From positions 12,214,001 to 12,278,000 of the forward strand of contig OZ059899.1 in the NCBI GenBank assembly GCA_964057225.1: DNA of 64,000 nucleotides, given 5' to 3'. Source of the stretch: Auanema rhodensis (lineage: Eukaryota; Nematoda; Chromadorea; Rhabditida; Rhabditidae). Below the pieces are notes generated by a model that had not been told where the DNA came from, ran no database searches, and was given only the letters and a program-made list of their open reading frames with translations. This document shows positions 40,301 to 59,819 of this stretch, one piece after another (the stretch's first letter is position 1; each line of letters opens with the position of its first letter). The position numbers were made by a program, and so were the translations under genes.

Positions 40301-43300
40301 TTCCAACTTTTCGTGAGAGAATTCCATACTGGGGTGGCTCTTTGATATGATAAACTAACTTATCAGCCGAAAAACTTTTTGGAAATGTCCAAGCAAAGAG
40401 ATGAGCTCGTGACAGATGTCCTATTTCAGTCCCATTAAGCATAAAGATTTCCCGGTTAAAGATCTGAAAACGACTCCTTCACATAAAGCATTATGAATAG
40501 ATGAAGTACCTTAACATTCATTGGTACAAATGTTATACGAAAGTTATGAATCATTGATACATGCTCACCAGACTCAACCTATAATTAGCAAAATAAATAT
40601 TTAATTTACCTAAGAAATACCTGAAAACTGAAAGTATCATGAGTTGGATTGTGATTGCTTGTATGTCTGAATCGTACAAGTCCTTGATCAATCTTAAAAT
40701 GAAATGGTTTATACTGATTTTGTCTAAAATTGATTTCAACCTGATTCTGACTAAAGCGGCTACAAACAGAAAAATGTCCTTCTTCTGGTGAACATTCGAG
40801 TAATCCGTGATCAGGTAGATCCACCAATGAGTAATAAATGGTTAAATCAGGCACAGAGACAGAGAAGGAAAGATTTCTAACATAAGAATCAGCGTATTAT
40901 CAAACGGTTACTAAACTCACTGATTGCTAATTACAGCAGATGAATGATGAAGCAACCAAATTCCCGTGTTACTTTTCAATCGAACTTCTATTGGAGTTGA
41001 TATAGTATGTAAAGCCAAAACCTTAAATTGACGAGATGAAATAAACAAAATTAAAAATAACTCAATTCATCTACAGTATATTTCATTAAAATAGCTGACC
41101 TGAGATCTGGAATCCCCATCTCTTGCTACTAGACGAAGTAAACCCTTTTCATATATACCTTCATCAACAAGTTGAACCTGTGAAAAATCATTTGTCCAGT
41201 GCTCTCACACGATGAATTATACCTGTCGATTGATTAATTGTCTTTGAGAAAATTCAGTGACCGTTTGATCATTGATAGCTAAATGGACTCCTCGTACTTC
41301 AACAACTTGCACACGAACCTATACAACTTATTACATAAAGTAAAAGAAATGATTCTAACCGTGTCTGGTCCATCATCCTGATCTGATAATAGAACTTGAT
41401 CAGTGGTCAGAAAACGTCTTAAAAGAGTCATAATAAATGCAGAAATATTAAATCACGACATACGTTCCTTTTGCTGATATTTTGATAACCTGAGCTCCAG
41501 ACGCTTCGATTAGAGACGGTGGATCATTAACGGAATTGATTCGAATTTTCAATGTGTATGAAGTCGTTTCAAGCCAAGGGAAATTAGCTGTTTTACTGTT
41601 TATTTCTAGCTGAAGATTAAAAAAAATATAAATAATTTCAATCTAATTCAATCCAATTTCAGAAATATTTCATCTGCTATCAAAAAATAACATATGTATT
41701 TAAAATCTTTCTGGATTCTGTTCTTAATTTTTTAACAATATGAAGAGGCTAGCTGAAAGATGACTCTCAGCTGATATCTCTACTTCATTCACTAGGGATC
41801 CGATTACTTAATGAATTGAGCCCAACCATAAATTCGTTATTGTTAAATATTTAAACTTTCACCCGCACTCCTCTTGCCCCCTCAAAACAACAAGGTTGAG
41901 CATATGAAAGAGTAATTTGAGAAGAATATCTATCTAACTTTACGTCAAATTTTTCCTTTAACAAAAAATAAGATTTATAAACGAACACCTGGGTAGTAAT
42001 ACCTGGTGGTTTGCAAACAAACTCAATGATCTTGCTATGACATCACAATTAAATAAATCAGTTAAATGCCAGAGGTAGGAGAGATATTGATTTATTACCT
42101 CGATCAGGACATTTGTTTATAATCTGTTCAATCTAACGAACAATTTATAATATCCCATTAAATGCTTACTTCTCTAATAAATAAAATGCTCTGGCAATCA
42201 TTCTTATCACTTCTAATCTGCTGCGGTTTTTAAACCAGTTGAGGAGAGAAGAGCAGAGAGAAAACTAAGAAAATTGTAGTGAAAACGTACTTGAAACTCA
42301 AAAGCATCATGTGTAGTTTCACTATCATCATGCTTATATATAACTGCTCTAGCTAATATATGTGCATAAGTGAAACTGCTAACTGGTTGACCATCCAATA
42401 ACAATTGACCATGTTGAGGTCCTTCCACAATCTATAAAATCCTTATCAATATAATGCAATTATTGAGTATACTAACGTTAAATATGATGTCAGTGTTTGA
42501 TAAATTCAATCGAGAATGTTCAGGCAGTACATACACATTTTTCCATTGCAATGGCATTGAAGCACCTTCATTTACCTACAATATACTTGTAGTTTTTATT
42601 CTCAAACACTTTAGTTACTTCCAGAGGTTCTGCAACATAAACTGGCTGTAAAACACCTGGAGATGTTGTTGATGGACTTTCTTCTTTCCCATTTCTGCAA
42701 TCATAAAGCTATGCTTTCGTTAGTATTTCAAAGACCTTTCATTTATCGCTTAAGTTTATCAATTAATTAAGATTATGCGATACTTCATTAGCGCAATATT
42801 CATTCAATACTCTGTAATCCATCATTATGGGAGAATCATCACAACGTAGATAACCAAAATCAGCTTTAGTCCAGCTGATTAGATGAACATTGAGAGGGAA
42901 ACATAGTGATACAATGGATTTCTCATATATTCATATGTTATTCACTTCTAAAGACTAGTAGAAGTTGAGAGACCGCAGACAGCTGGTCAGCACCAAATTC
43001 CGTGCTTACGGATCCCTCACGTCCATCCATCCGAGCAAGGCTGGTCGGAGGAAGTTTTGTCTTCAAAGCCGTGTTGTAATTTATATCCGTCAACTAACTC
43101 TATCAGTATCTTCTTCTCTAGTGTGTCACCAAGTCATCCAACTTCAGATATATGCTAGAACTGAGCATAAGCAAAACCAGTGGTGACTTGTGACACTTGT
43201 TCTAATCCCTACTCTTTTTCAATTGAGCTGAAGAATTTATTGAATGATTTAGTATTCAAATTTAGTGACTCCGACTATCAAAAAATAAGCGAAAAATGAA

Positions 43301-45691
43301 TTTATAATTAGAAACAAATGCTTATGCTACTAGTTCATTACTACTATCTTCGTAACCTCTTCGAACTGAAGCATCTGGTAAAATCTTCGGAAGTTGAAAG
43401 TATATACCAAAGGCTATTGCAGATAAAAGCGGTAACAGATTTAGGGTGAACTCGTTGCTTTTTATTGGCGATTGAGCCGATATAATTCTAAAAACGAGCC
43501 CATATTGTGATGTCCTAATGAGATGCAGGTGTGGATAAATTTAACATTGAAAGAGTTTCCCTGTTTTATGAACAGTCGAGATTAACAGTTATCGTAATAC
43601 GGTAAAAATCAACCAAGGTTCATCATGCCGATTGATTTTCAGTTAACAATCAAAATCTACTTCCCAAACATTATACTCCCACACTGACATGAAATTTGAA
43701 ACAAAAAAATTTAAAGATACTTCCGTTCGAAGCTCATTTGTCTTTCTGCCTTCAACATATTTCAAACTGTCTCATATAGAACAGGGAGGGAAGAGGTACA
43801 ATGCCACCTGATTCAGCTATAATCCATCTTTTGATCAGCACAACATGTCTCTATGTTCAACTATCCTAACTACACTGAAATCCCTGCTACCAACCACTCA
43901 ATCTATCTCCCAGTTGACCGTTCTTACATCATTCAATTGCCTGCTCAACAAGCTGAATGGCCTTCTTGCGAAAACCTGGAGCAATGATGATGAGCTCGTG
44001 TCGTAATTCATCCTTGTCATCATTTCGTGATAACTGACCCTCTGTTCATTATGCGGTGTTTCGATTATCAGTGTAACAAATTTAAGTATTCATAATCAAA
44101 GTTTTCCAAATTATATTTCTAATTAAGCTAAATCTCTTGATAAATCTGTTTGTTGCAACTTATTGAGCTTTAAACGCAATATGTTGAATGCTTAAGAAAA
44201 TAAGAAATAAAGGGAGATTATGGAAACTTAATGAAGCATAAAAACTAGATATAAATTAGCTTGGATCAATAGGTTTGTATAAAAAAGGTTAAACAAACCC
44301 GCAGAGACGACTAGCCAGTATTCTATCACCTTGATATAGATTACTGATACATCCGTACAATGTTGATTCATCAATTTGTAATCCTAAATTAAAGAACAGT
44401 ATTTGAATGATATTATATTATTAATATTTGATTTAGTAATATGTTCGTGTTGATGTTTAGTTTGTGTCCGAATTGGTAAACTATTGCATCTGAGTGGGAC
44501 AATAATTGATCGTTTTTCATGCAAAGAAATAATCCTTATGTTCTCGAAACGTAAACTTAACAAGTATAAAACGTTCATGAGCATTAGGACAATGTTATAA
44601 TTAGAGAAAACATAACAAAAAGAAGGAAAAGTAAGAAAAAAGAATAAAAAATAATGTAACAAACCTGTTGATTTAGCACATATTGAAGGTGAATGAAGTA
44701 AAGTATTAGTTTCCGAAGTAGAAAAGTGAAGGGAAGCATCTGATAAGCATTCAATAGAGAAGGAGACTCGACTATTAACCTAAGTAAGGTAAAGTTAAAA
44801 GATGTATAAACGAAAATGTTATTGTTTACATCAATCGGAGCAATTCGCACATTGTCTGCGAATAATATATGTCCTTGGACACCAAGTGATATATTTCTTT
44901 CAGGAGATAATAATGTAAAAACGGTTCCCTATCATGAAGATTAAGATGAAAGATAACTCAAAAAGCAAAAAATACCTTAAGATTTGTTAACTGAATATCT
45001 AGTGTTATAGAAGAAATAATAAGCGGTACAGCAAATGGAAAAACCGCCATCCGCCATAGATAGAAGCGGCAACTCGGAGATACTGAAAAGCTAAAATGTA
45101 TTGAAGTCAAATTGTAATAAAGCTTTCAAGTTCTTTTTACAATAACTATGAAAAACGCTAGAAAGGGTCACTATTATTATAGCTAAAAAGTCAAGGAAAC
45201 GAAAGAGAAAAGCAATGCTCTTTATTTTTTGCTTAAAATGACGCTAAATAGGCTGAGGATAGGGTTAGAAAACATTTAGAATATGAATATAAGTATACAT
45301 TTGGGAAGTCAATGATTCATCTGGAACAAATGATTTCAATACTGGGTATTCCATCATCTATTAGCTCGTTAAGATTTTTTTGACTTCTTCAGTTGTCATT
45401 ATTTGAACACATATGAAGGGTAATACTTAGATCTGAGCTACGACACCGAGATTACACTTAAAAGGAAAGTGACTGAATAAAAACTCAAGAAAAGTAGTCA
45501 ATAGACTAAAACTGATACATTTTAGCTAAATTAGGACTTTTATCTTTTTTAGTTATGAATTAGATAAATTGAAAAGGAGAAGTAAACGAAGGAAAGGGCG
45601 TAGCTGATGGTCCTGCCCCCATCCAAAGAGCAAATGAGCAGCCAATGAAGAGTTGTATTGAATGTAGACAAACGGCCAGCTGACTCTTCAT
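34344..45691 (-). CDS. chondroitin sulfate proteoglycan 4 (NG2/kon-tiki family)
   Basis: Very large single-pass membrane proteoglycan of cell surface and matrix contacts. The first exon starts at ATG 45691 with a signal-peptide-like MKSQLAVCLHSIQLF. Two laminin-G domains follow (cysteine-bearing pieces LYGCISNLYQGDRI near 44.3 kb and SSDQPCSDGW near 43.05 kb). Then come many CSPG repeats from about 42.7 to 35.1 kb, each with the GxL and HDxSETxHDAFEFQV type of ending (clear at 42428-42213 and 40854-40606). The membrane helix IPVVVLIAIMLTTVLLVICL is encoded at about 34865-34805, followed by the stop-transfer RKKKPK. A Pro/Ser-rich cytoplasmic tail ends QYWV at 34347-34358, identical to the PDZ-binding end of mammalian NG2. 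More than 25 exons with mostly short introns; not every boundary was fixed. By memory the C. elegans counterpart is C48E7.6. Confidence 0.92.
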
Positions 45692-46603
45692 CTTGTTCAA
45701 AACAGAAAAATTGCAAAGTTTAATTAGAGAAAAATATTATGAAAATATGATATAATAGACATTTTCCGGAATATTAGCAGTGGTAAGTAAATCTGCAGCA
45801 CGGCCTTGATTGAATGGACAAAAACAAAAATCTTCTAATCATTTTGAAGCTTACTTCGTATTCTTCCTTATTTCTCTCGCCGAATCCAGCTTGCAGCTAC
45901 TGATAGTATTTTCTTTCAAAAAAAAACTATTCTTATTTATTTCCATTCTACATTGATCTTTTTTGAATATTGATCCACGGTTTTCTCTCGATCTCCCGCT
46001 CCTCTTTTCTCTTTGTTCTCGTTTATATCGAGGATCATTTTATGAAATACAAAATGATTATTTCATAAGATATTTATTAACGTACGCTCTTCTCTCCTTA
46101 GATTTTGCATGATGATGGACAATTGGTATGTCGGAGAACTCGAGGTCTGCAGGTTAGAATTATGGCCATCTCCTGGTTCACGATCTAGGCTACTTTTCCT
46201 ATTATTAGAACAACCAAAAACTTATTATAATGAACTATAATAATTAGTCTACAGTTCGAAAACCTGTTTATTTTAAGAGCATATATTACTATTGATTGTT
46301 GAAATTTTAAATTTTGCCGATCTATGTATGTATATGTACATACATGAATACTCGACATACATATTACTTCTTTCTTTTTTTCATAATTATTACTTGATTA
46401 ATTCAATATCTATAATATATGCAAGTATATTAACATTCTTAACATAAAAGCACAAATACTTCATATACAATATCGGCATGTGACATATCGATAAAAGCAA
46501 AAATAAATGTTTTTTAGCTATTATATCCCTATTCAAACTAGAAATTGAAAAAGATACAGCTATTACAGTTGAGTTTGATTTTAAAAATAATATTTACGTA
46601 AAT
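45692..46603. promoter_or_regulatory. divergent intergenic region between the proteoglycan and the small secreted-peptide gene
   Basis: About 0.9 kb with no coding signal. A palindrome-like ATGTATGTATATGTACATAC lies near 46325. A pyrimidine-rich patch is at 45960-46030. This probably holds both promoters. Confidence 0.4.
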
Positions 46604-47078
46604 ATGACGTGCATATACAATTTTCCCTTTTATATATTATTTCTTTTTGCGATATTGTTAGAAGCGGTCGCATTTCGTTTCACAGGTACTCGATCCTATT
46701 TTTATCTATGGAAATATCTATTCCTTTTCTTTGTATTGATTCATACTGGGTCAAATAAAAGCATTATAAAATCTTTTCTTGTTTCTAAGCAAGCTTTTGG
46801 AACAAGATTCACTTAAAAACAACATATTCCCTTGTTGAAGATAATCAGCCATATAGTGAAACTTGTTCGAGAAGTTACAAAATACTATTCTGCTTCAGTT
46901 TTTTCCTTTTTTTTTAACAAACAAAACTATGTTTTTTTCTCTATTTTTTTCTCGTTGCATCAACTCTAAATATCTTTATTCTATTGACTCAAGCGCAGCA
47001 AAGGCTCATATGAGCATATCGACAAGTCGTATTACTGACGGCCCATGGCGACCAAATTTAGGATTTCAACTGAAATGA
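46604..47078 (+). CDS. candidate small secreted peptide, two exons
   Basis: I do not recognise a family. Exon 1 (46604-46685) encodes a signal peptide (MTCIYNFPFYILFLFAILLE, cut probably after AVA). Exon 2 (46999-47078) follows a 313 nt intron with a GTACTC donor and GCGCAG acceptor. The join keeps the frame and gives 53 residues. The mature peptide of about 30 residues would run from FRFT to the end and contains SRITDGPWRPNLGFQLK. No dibasic site or amidation Gly-Lys/Arg is evident. Reading through the donor instead gives a 70-residue hydrophobic product that looks less natural. The pair of a clean signal peptide and an in-frame splice is suggestive, but the gene is small and unconfirmed. 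The gene faces away from the proteoglycan gene. Confidence 0.45.
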
Positions 47079-47493
47079 AATTTGAATTTGCGTTTGAATT
47101 TTTGTCTGAACTAAGGTAAATTCTTTTTTTTTACTCTGTGAATTTATTTGAATGTAATACTTCATTATTCGAGCTATATATATATTTAAATGTAACTTAT
47201 GAGGAACTGGTTTTTTTGCGTACCTGAGACAAATCACCAACTTGCTTAATTACGTACGCATTGATATGCTGCATTTTAGGTTATGTAATTTTTAAAAAAA
47301 TAATTTTCGTTTTTAAATTAATCTGAAATGTGTAAATATTAAGCAGTTTTTACAAACCGATAATTATCTTATAAAGTTTTATATCTTTTAGTTACGAATG
47401 TTTGACCGATTTTCTTGAAACTTTGATCACGTGAAACTTTTATGCTAAATCGTCTTTTCCGTTGTAGAGAAATTTCATTTTTTCAGGTAAAAA

Positions 47494-50400
47494 ATGGTTA
47501 AAAGAAAGAATATAGGAAAACAGAGCGATAAGCTCAAAATGGGTAGAAATTATGGTCCTGTCAAAAACAGACATACGTTCAGAGGATCCGGGCACAGTAT
47601 GAATCCCGGTATGTTTATCATATTAAATGATAAATTAATAAATTAAAAAATTAAAAATATTTTAGACAGACCTAAAGATAGTAAAGATACTACTCAACGT
47701 TCTAAAGCTACCATCAACCGTTTGCGTATGTATAAGAGTTTCAAAGCTATCAGGTAATTTTTGTAATCAAAATCTATAACCAACGATTTTATTTCAGAGA
47801 CAAAAATGGTAAAATCCTTAAGGCTGCTCCTTTCCAAGGATGGTTGGCTGCCGGAACTCAAGCCAGAGTAGAACCCAATCGTAAATGGTTTGGTAAGTTT
47901 TGTGAAATTACTTTCTAAATAGCGATGTTCTTTGAAACTTATTCTATTGAATTTCAGGTAATACTAGAATAGTTGGTCAGGAACAACTACAAAAATTCCA
48001 AGAAAATTTGGGTAAAGTTATGAAGGATCCATTCCAGGTTTGTATTACATTCTTGCATAATATTAAGAAAAGTTATTTTTAGGTTGTTATGAAGCAAACG
48101 AAGCTGCCTATTAGCTTATTGCAAGAGAAGGCAAAGGTTTTTTAAAATTATTTTTTTAAAAATCAAACCCTGGGTGTTTAGCAACAACGTGTTCATATTA
48201 CTGAAACAGAATCTTTTGAATACACATTTGGTAAAAAAGCATTGAGGAAGAAGGCTAAGCTTAGTGTTGATAACTTAGAGGTATGACATTTAATTTTTAT
48301 TTCTATTCATTTGATTCTAATTGAAGGAGTTGGCTAAAACTGCTGACGATGCTTCTGAAGGTTATGATATAAACAAGGATAGAGCTTTGGAATCTGATGG
48401 GCGCGATCTTGATAGAACTGAAAATCCTAATCCTCTTTTCAAAGCCGGTCAAAGTAACAGAGTTTGGGGAGAGCTCTACAAAGTAAAATTGTTCTTCCTA
48501 GCATTCTAATTAGTTTTCGTCGTTTAGGTTATTGACTCTTCTGATGTAATCGTGCAAGTAGTTGATGCTCGTGATCCACAAGGAACTAGATGCCGTCATG
48601 TAGAAGAATTTTTGAAAAAAGAAAGACCTCACAAACATTTAATTACTGTCATCAACAAAGTAGATTTGGTCCCCACATGGGTCACGGTTCGTTTTAAATT
48701 TATTTGAATTTTATAAATTTAATCTTTTCAGAGAAAATGGATTGGTATAATATCTAAGGATATGCCAACTATTGCTTTCCATGCTTCTATCCAACATTCC
48801 TATGGAAAGGGAGCGCTTATTAATATTTTACGTCAATTTGCTAAACTACACAAAGAGAAACAACAGGTACACAAAAGATTCGTTTCTTTCTCTTTATTTG
48901 TTTTGCTTCATCTGAATTCCTGAAATCAGTTCTTTTGTTTACTTTTCTAAGTTCAACAATGAATTAGCATATATCGTGTGGCAAATTTTATATTCGCTTT
49001 TGAGTGTTTTCTCGAAGTTAATTGCGAAGCATGCTTATTTTTGGAGTGGATGACTCACTCCTTTAAATTGGTTTGTTCATCGAACAAAGATGCTTTCAAT
49101 TACTCTGGCATTCAAATTTGATGTTTGCCATTTCTTATCGATTGCCTAGTTTTTTTGCTTTGGTCTTGAGGATTAGTATCCCTTTTGTGGTTATTATTCT
49201 GTTTCTGCCTCCGTAGCGGCATTAACTTATATCCAGTATGAGTAAAAGTAATACTTGAATGGTTTTGGTACTCCTCGTTGCGACCTACTCTTTGTTATTA
49301 GTATTTTGAAAACGTGTTTTCAGCTGCACTGTTTTTTTCTTATAATCATATGATTAATTTGCAATTTAGATCAGTGTTGGCTTTATTGGATATCCTAATG
49401 TTGGAAAGTCTTCTCTTGTCAATACATTAAGAAAAAAGAAAGTGTGCAAAACTGCCCCAATTGCCGGAGAGACAAAAGTATTCAAATTTTTTTCTTCACA
49501 GTTATTTTTTTTACTTAGTATTGGCAATATGTGATGCTTATGAGAAAGATTTATATGATTGATTGCCCCGGAGTTGTCTATCCTCAGGGAGACACCGAAA
49601 CTCAGATTATTCTTAAAGGAGTTGTTCGTGTTGAAAATGTCAAAGATCCGGAAAATCATGTTCAAGGAGTTTTGGATAGGTTTGTCCAACTTTTTGACAC
49701 TTTAGTCTATAATTTTGTTTATAGAGTAAAAGTTGAGCATCTCAAGAAGACATATTCTATCGGTGATTGGACTGATCCCGAAGATTTTATGACAAAGATT
49801 GCTATGAAATCTGGTAGATTGTTGAAGGTATTTTATAGCATTTACGTACGTTTAATATCAATATTTACAGGGTGGAGAACCCGATATCACTTCTGTTGCC
49901 AAGCAAGTTTTGAATGACTTCCAAAGAGGTAAACTTCCATTCTTCGCTGTACCTCCTGGTTGTGAGGAAAGAGCCAAAACCGACTTTGAACAGGTGACTT
50001 GTGAACTCTTTTTTATTTTAAATTATGATTTAATTATAGGGTCCAATCAATGAACTCTGCGCTGATGATGATGAGCCAGTGTTTGAGACCGCAAGTGAGA
50101 AGGCTGATAGTGATCAGGAAGATATGAACGAGGACGGGAACGATGAGGAAAAGAATGAAGAAATGGATGAAGATGATGAACTAACCGATATTGGATCGAC
50201 CTGTTCAGGATTGACAGACTTATCTGGTGTATCTGATTTGGAAGAAGATTTGGAAGCTATGCATGATGACGATCTAGTAGCTATCGATGATGTTTGTTAT
50301 TAAATCATTTTTTGTGATGATTAGTTATTTTAGGATAAGAAGAATGCTCCCAGTGGTGGTGGCAGAAGAGGTGGTGGTAAGCGTGGTGGTAAAAAACATA

Positions 50401-50600
50401 AGAAGAGTAGAACAGAAGAGCCTACCATTGTGCATGCTGCAAAATCTGTACGCTCATTTATTAACAGTTTTTTGATTTTTTAATTCATGCTTTAGGATTC
50501 GAAATCAGGAGTTGTTGAATTCGCCAAAAAGAAAGAAGCCAATAAGAATACCACATGGCGTAGAAAGTTGGATAAAAAGAGAAAGGCTAAGCATCAGTAA
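47494..50600 (+). CDS. ngp-1: nucleolar GTP-binding protein 2 (GNL2/NOG2)
   Basis: GTPase needed for late nucleolar and nuclear maturation of the 60S subunit. The N-terminus [14 protein letters not shown] and the NGP1NT block ([34 protein letters not shown]) are typical. The GTPase core is circularly permuted as in the YlqF/YawG family: G4 NKVDLVP (about 48655) precedes G1 GYPNVGKSS (about 49387), G2 and G3 DCPG (about 49562). The tail has an acidic stretch ([20 protein letters not shown]), a Gly-Arg/Lys motif ([15 protein letters not shown]) and a basic end. One intron of about 500 bp separates the switch region from G1. A TTTTTTCAG 8 bases before the ATG is a likely spliced-leader site. Stop TAA at 50598. 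Possible first gene of an operon with nepr-1. Confidence 0.96.
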
Positions 50601-50909
50601 ACCAAAATCAGTATGAGTACTTGCTTGGTTCACTGTAATTTCTTGTTGAATTTTATGGTTTGTCTATTGGCGAATTGTTAATAATCATACTTTGTTACTT
50701 TATATTTGAGCCGTTTTTTCATTATTGTTGAAGCCTTCTATGTTAAATAGGCTTTAAAATTGGTTTTGTAGAACTGTTGTTGATATTCTTATGAAGCATA
50801 AGATTTATTTTCTTTTTAATTGGAAAAGTTAATACTTTCATATATTTTATATTATTAATATTTTTTCTTGATATTTAATCCATTTTAGGCCTAGAATAGT
50901 TTTCTCAAA

Positions 50910-51796
50910 ATGAGAAATGACGATGCATCCGCCGCTTGTGAAGGTACAATTTAAAAGTATCATCAAATATTTACTGACTTTTCCTAGATCTACGATTTTT
51001 TGAGCGACGATTGACCGAGGTAATATCGAATATGGGTCCTACGTGTACACGATGGAGAGGTAACTGTAAAAACAATCAGCATTAGTTCAAAATAGTTATC
51101 CTTGCAGTTGTATTGATAATTATATCGATGTCTTCGATTATGACGTCATACAGCTGGATCACTGATCCCACTTTACGAACGGTTTGTGTCCTTTTCGTCT
51201 TGCTTTTATTTGTATGGTCTTAGGTATCACTCTGGGAATCACTTCGAAATCATCCAGTTTTCACTATCAGTATGCCACTGCTGTTTATTCTTTTTTCCGT
51301 CTTTGGAATCCACAAAAGAGTTGTTGCACCCTCAATGTAAGTTTCCTCTTTGGATTTGCTTTGCCCCTTTCTCGATGTATGGTTTGTTTGTTTTTCGACA
51401 ATCCGCCGAGGTTGTGATTCACGTGTCTCTTACCTACTAGAGAAAATTCCCTATTCATATGAACAACTATCCCTACTTACTAACATTTGACATGTTCTGC
51501 CTGTTTTCACTTTCGTTTGTGAAGACACGCCGGACTTTGTTGTCGGACTAATTCGGACAATTCTCTCTGGTCATTTTATCATCTGCTACTTCCTATGTTG
51601 CCATCTATTGAAACGTCCTGTTTTATTTCTTACAATCTTCCCTTTTCAGAATTGCCGGTCGGTGTCGTGAAGCTTTGTCGTATTTCAGCTTAAGTTGTAA
51701 CGATGTCAGTTTTTAAATTATCTCAGGCATATCACTAATTACCTGTTTCAGAAAGGAAAATTGATTGTGCGACCAACTCGAGGGCCTTCTGCGTGA
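50910..51796 (+). CDS. nepr-1: nuclear envelope phosphatase regulatory subunit 1 (NEP1R1/TMEM188)
   Basis: Partner of the CTDNEP1 phosphatase, which activates lipin at the nuclear envelope and ER and so limits phospholipid synthesis. Six exons (50910-50943, 50988-51059, 51108-51181, 51224-51336, 51650-51704, 51752-51796) join in frame to 130 residues, the family length. Signature blocks are [13 protein letters not shown], the first membrane helix after TRWR ([17 protein letters not shown]), [14 protein letters not shown] leading into a second helix, and [20 protein letters not shown], ending [11 protein letters not shown]. The start codon lies about 310 bp after the ngp-1 stop on the same strand, and an acceptor (CATTTTAG at 50881-50888) is 21 bases before it. 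That spacing suits nematode operons. Confidence 0.95.
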
Positions 51797-52428
51797 GATT
51801 TAAGGTTAAATTTGTTGTCTAATAGTTGTTCACTGAATCATGTAGCACCGATGTATTAGTACGTTTGATATTCTATGATCGTCATTATAATTGTAATATT
51901 CTACCTTTTAGTCTATAATATGTCCGGGTTTTTTAATGATTGATGGGTATTTTCCTACTGCTCCTGGAGGAATTGTATTTTTACGCTTTTCTGAATTTGT
52001 TTAATTAACTTTAAGTTCACAATTTGTCTTTGCCACTGTCTTACAATTAAATAAGCTTTACAACAGGCAGATGTTTCGTTTTTGAGCAGTTGTGATACTC
52101 TTAATGATACCTTATCAGCTATTCATGCGATTAATTGCCAAATTAATTTTTAGATCCATTGTATATTGCTTAAGTAATGAAATAGTGAAGGCTCGCGAGA
52201 AACGACTACCGATTGTTTAAGTGAGTTTCTATTCTTTTTGCCTTTTCACATAGAAATCGAAAAACTTTAACTGAGAGCTGATATAGCTGGGTTAATGGCA
52301 ATATATGTGACTCATGAAGTACAAATATTGCAATATTTTGTATTATGTGGGTGTATGATTGATTTTTTTTTGATTATCGGTTTTTCTTGATGTTACTCGA
52401 CTTTTAAGATTTTGTTCAGTCTTTCATT
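51797..52428. other. spacer between nepr-1 and the PQ-loop gene
   Basis: About 630 bp, T-rich, with a possible poly(A) signal (AATTAAATAAG near 52046) and no coding signal. An acceptor-like TTGTTCAG lies about 10 bases before the next ATG. Confidence 0.5.
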
Positions 52429-59078
<6,650 letters not shown>

Positions 59079-59455
59079 ATTGTATTAAAGATTTCTAGTT
59101 TTTCGCTTTAAAGAGTCAGATCTTTTTTTGTTTGTAGGATGTAAGTATGTTTGGGTTACTGCCACAGCCAATCGAATTGTTTGAGAACAAATCTGGGAAT
59201 TTAACATTTTGTACAGACAGCATTTTGTACGGTTTAGCAACTTTTTTCAGTGCTGGTGCATTATAAACCTAATTGTACTTAACCTAATGTAGATTTTTTT
59301 CATAAATCAGATTTTATACTTTCTTACCATGTTTTGAAAGCGTGATAGCATAATTTTAATGTATATGGGAATGTTTTTTCATCCAAATAAAGATTGTGAT
59401 ATGGAACAATAACTAGAGAACACTTTATCAGATGCTATAATTCTAGTAATACATA

Positions 59456-59819
59456 TTAACGAGAAGCAATTTCCTTTCCAGCTTCTTCGTATTTCTTAGC
59501 AAGCTCATCTGGGCAGGTGTGCATGTATCCTTTGTTGGCAGCACAGATCTCCTTCATACGAGTATAAGGATCATAGCTCCTACAATATCAAAACATAAAA
59601 AAACTATCAAAGAAAATTTGCTTACTTGAAGAATTGCTCGTAATTCTCGTGTCTTGGTTGGGTGTATCCGAAGAACCAGAGGAAGCTACCACCGACGGCA
59701 GCGAGGAAGGAAACGCCGATAGCCTTAAACATTTTATCACTACACATCTAGATTTAAGAAAAAGTTACCTTACGGCCATAAGAGTGGATCATACCACGCA
59801 TAGCAGCTGGAGGAGCCAT
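59456..59819 (-). CDS. cytochrome c oxidase subunit 6C-like protein
   Basis: Small nuclear-encoded subunit of mitochondrial complex IV. Three exons (59819-59769, 59723-59626, 59579-59456) join in frame to 90 residues. MAPPAAMRGMIHSYGRK precedes a single membrane helix (AIGVSFLAAVGGSFLWFFGY), then TQPRHENYEQFFKSYDPYTRMKEI, which aligns with the COX6C layout of one helix plus a charged tail (human YADFYRNYDVMKDFEEM). The C-terminus extends beyond the vertebrate length by about 25 residues and carries C-x9-C (CAANKGYMHTC). The start is at the first ATG, with no cleavable presequence, as in COX6C. The gene is convergent with PQLC1 and divergent from rme-8. The family call is firm in outline; a nematode-specific name is not given. 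Confidence 0.82.
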
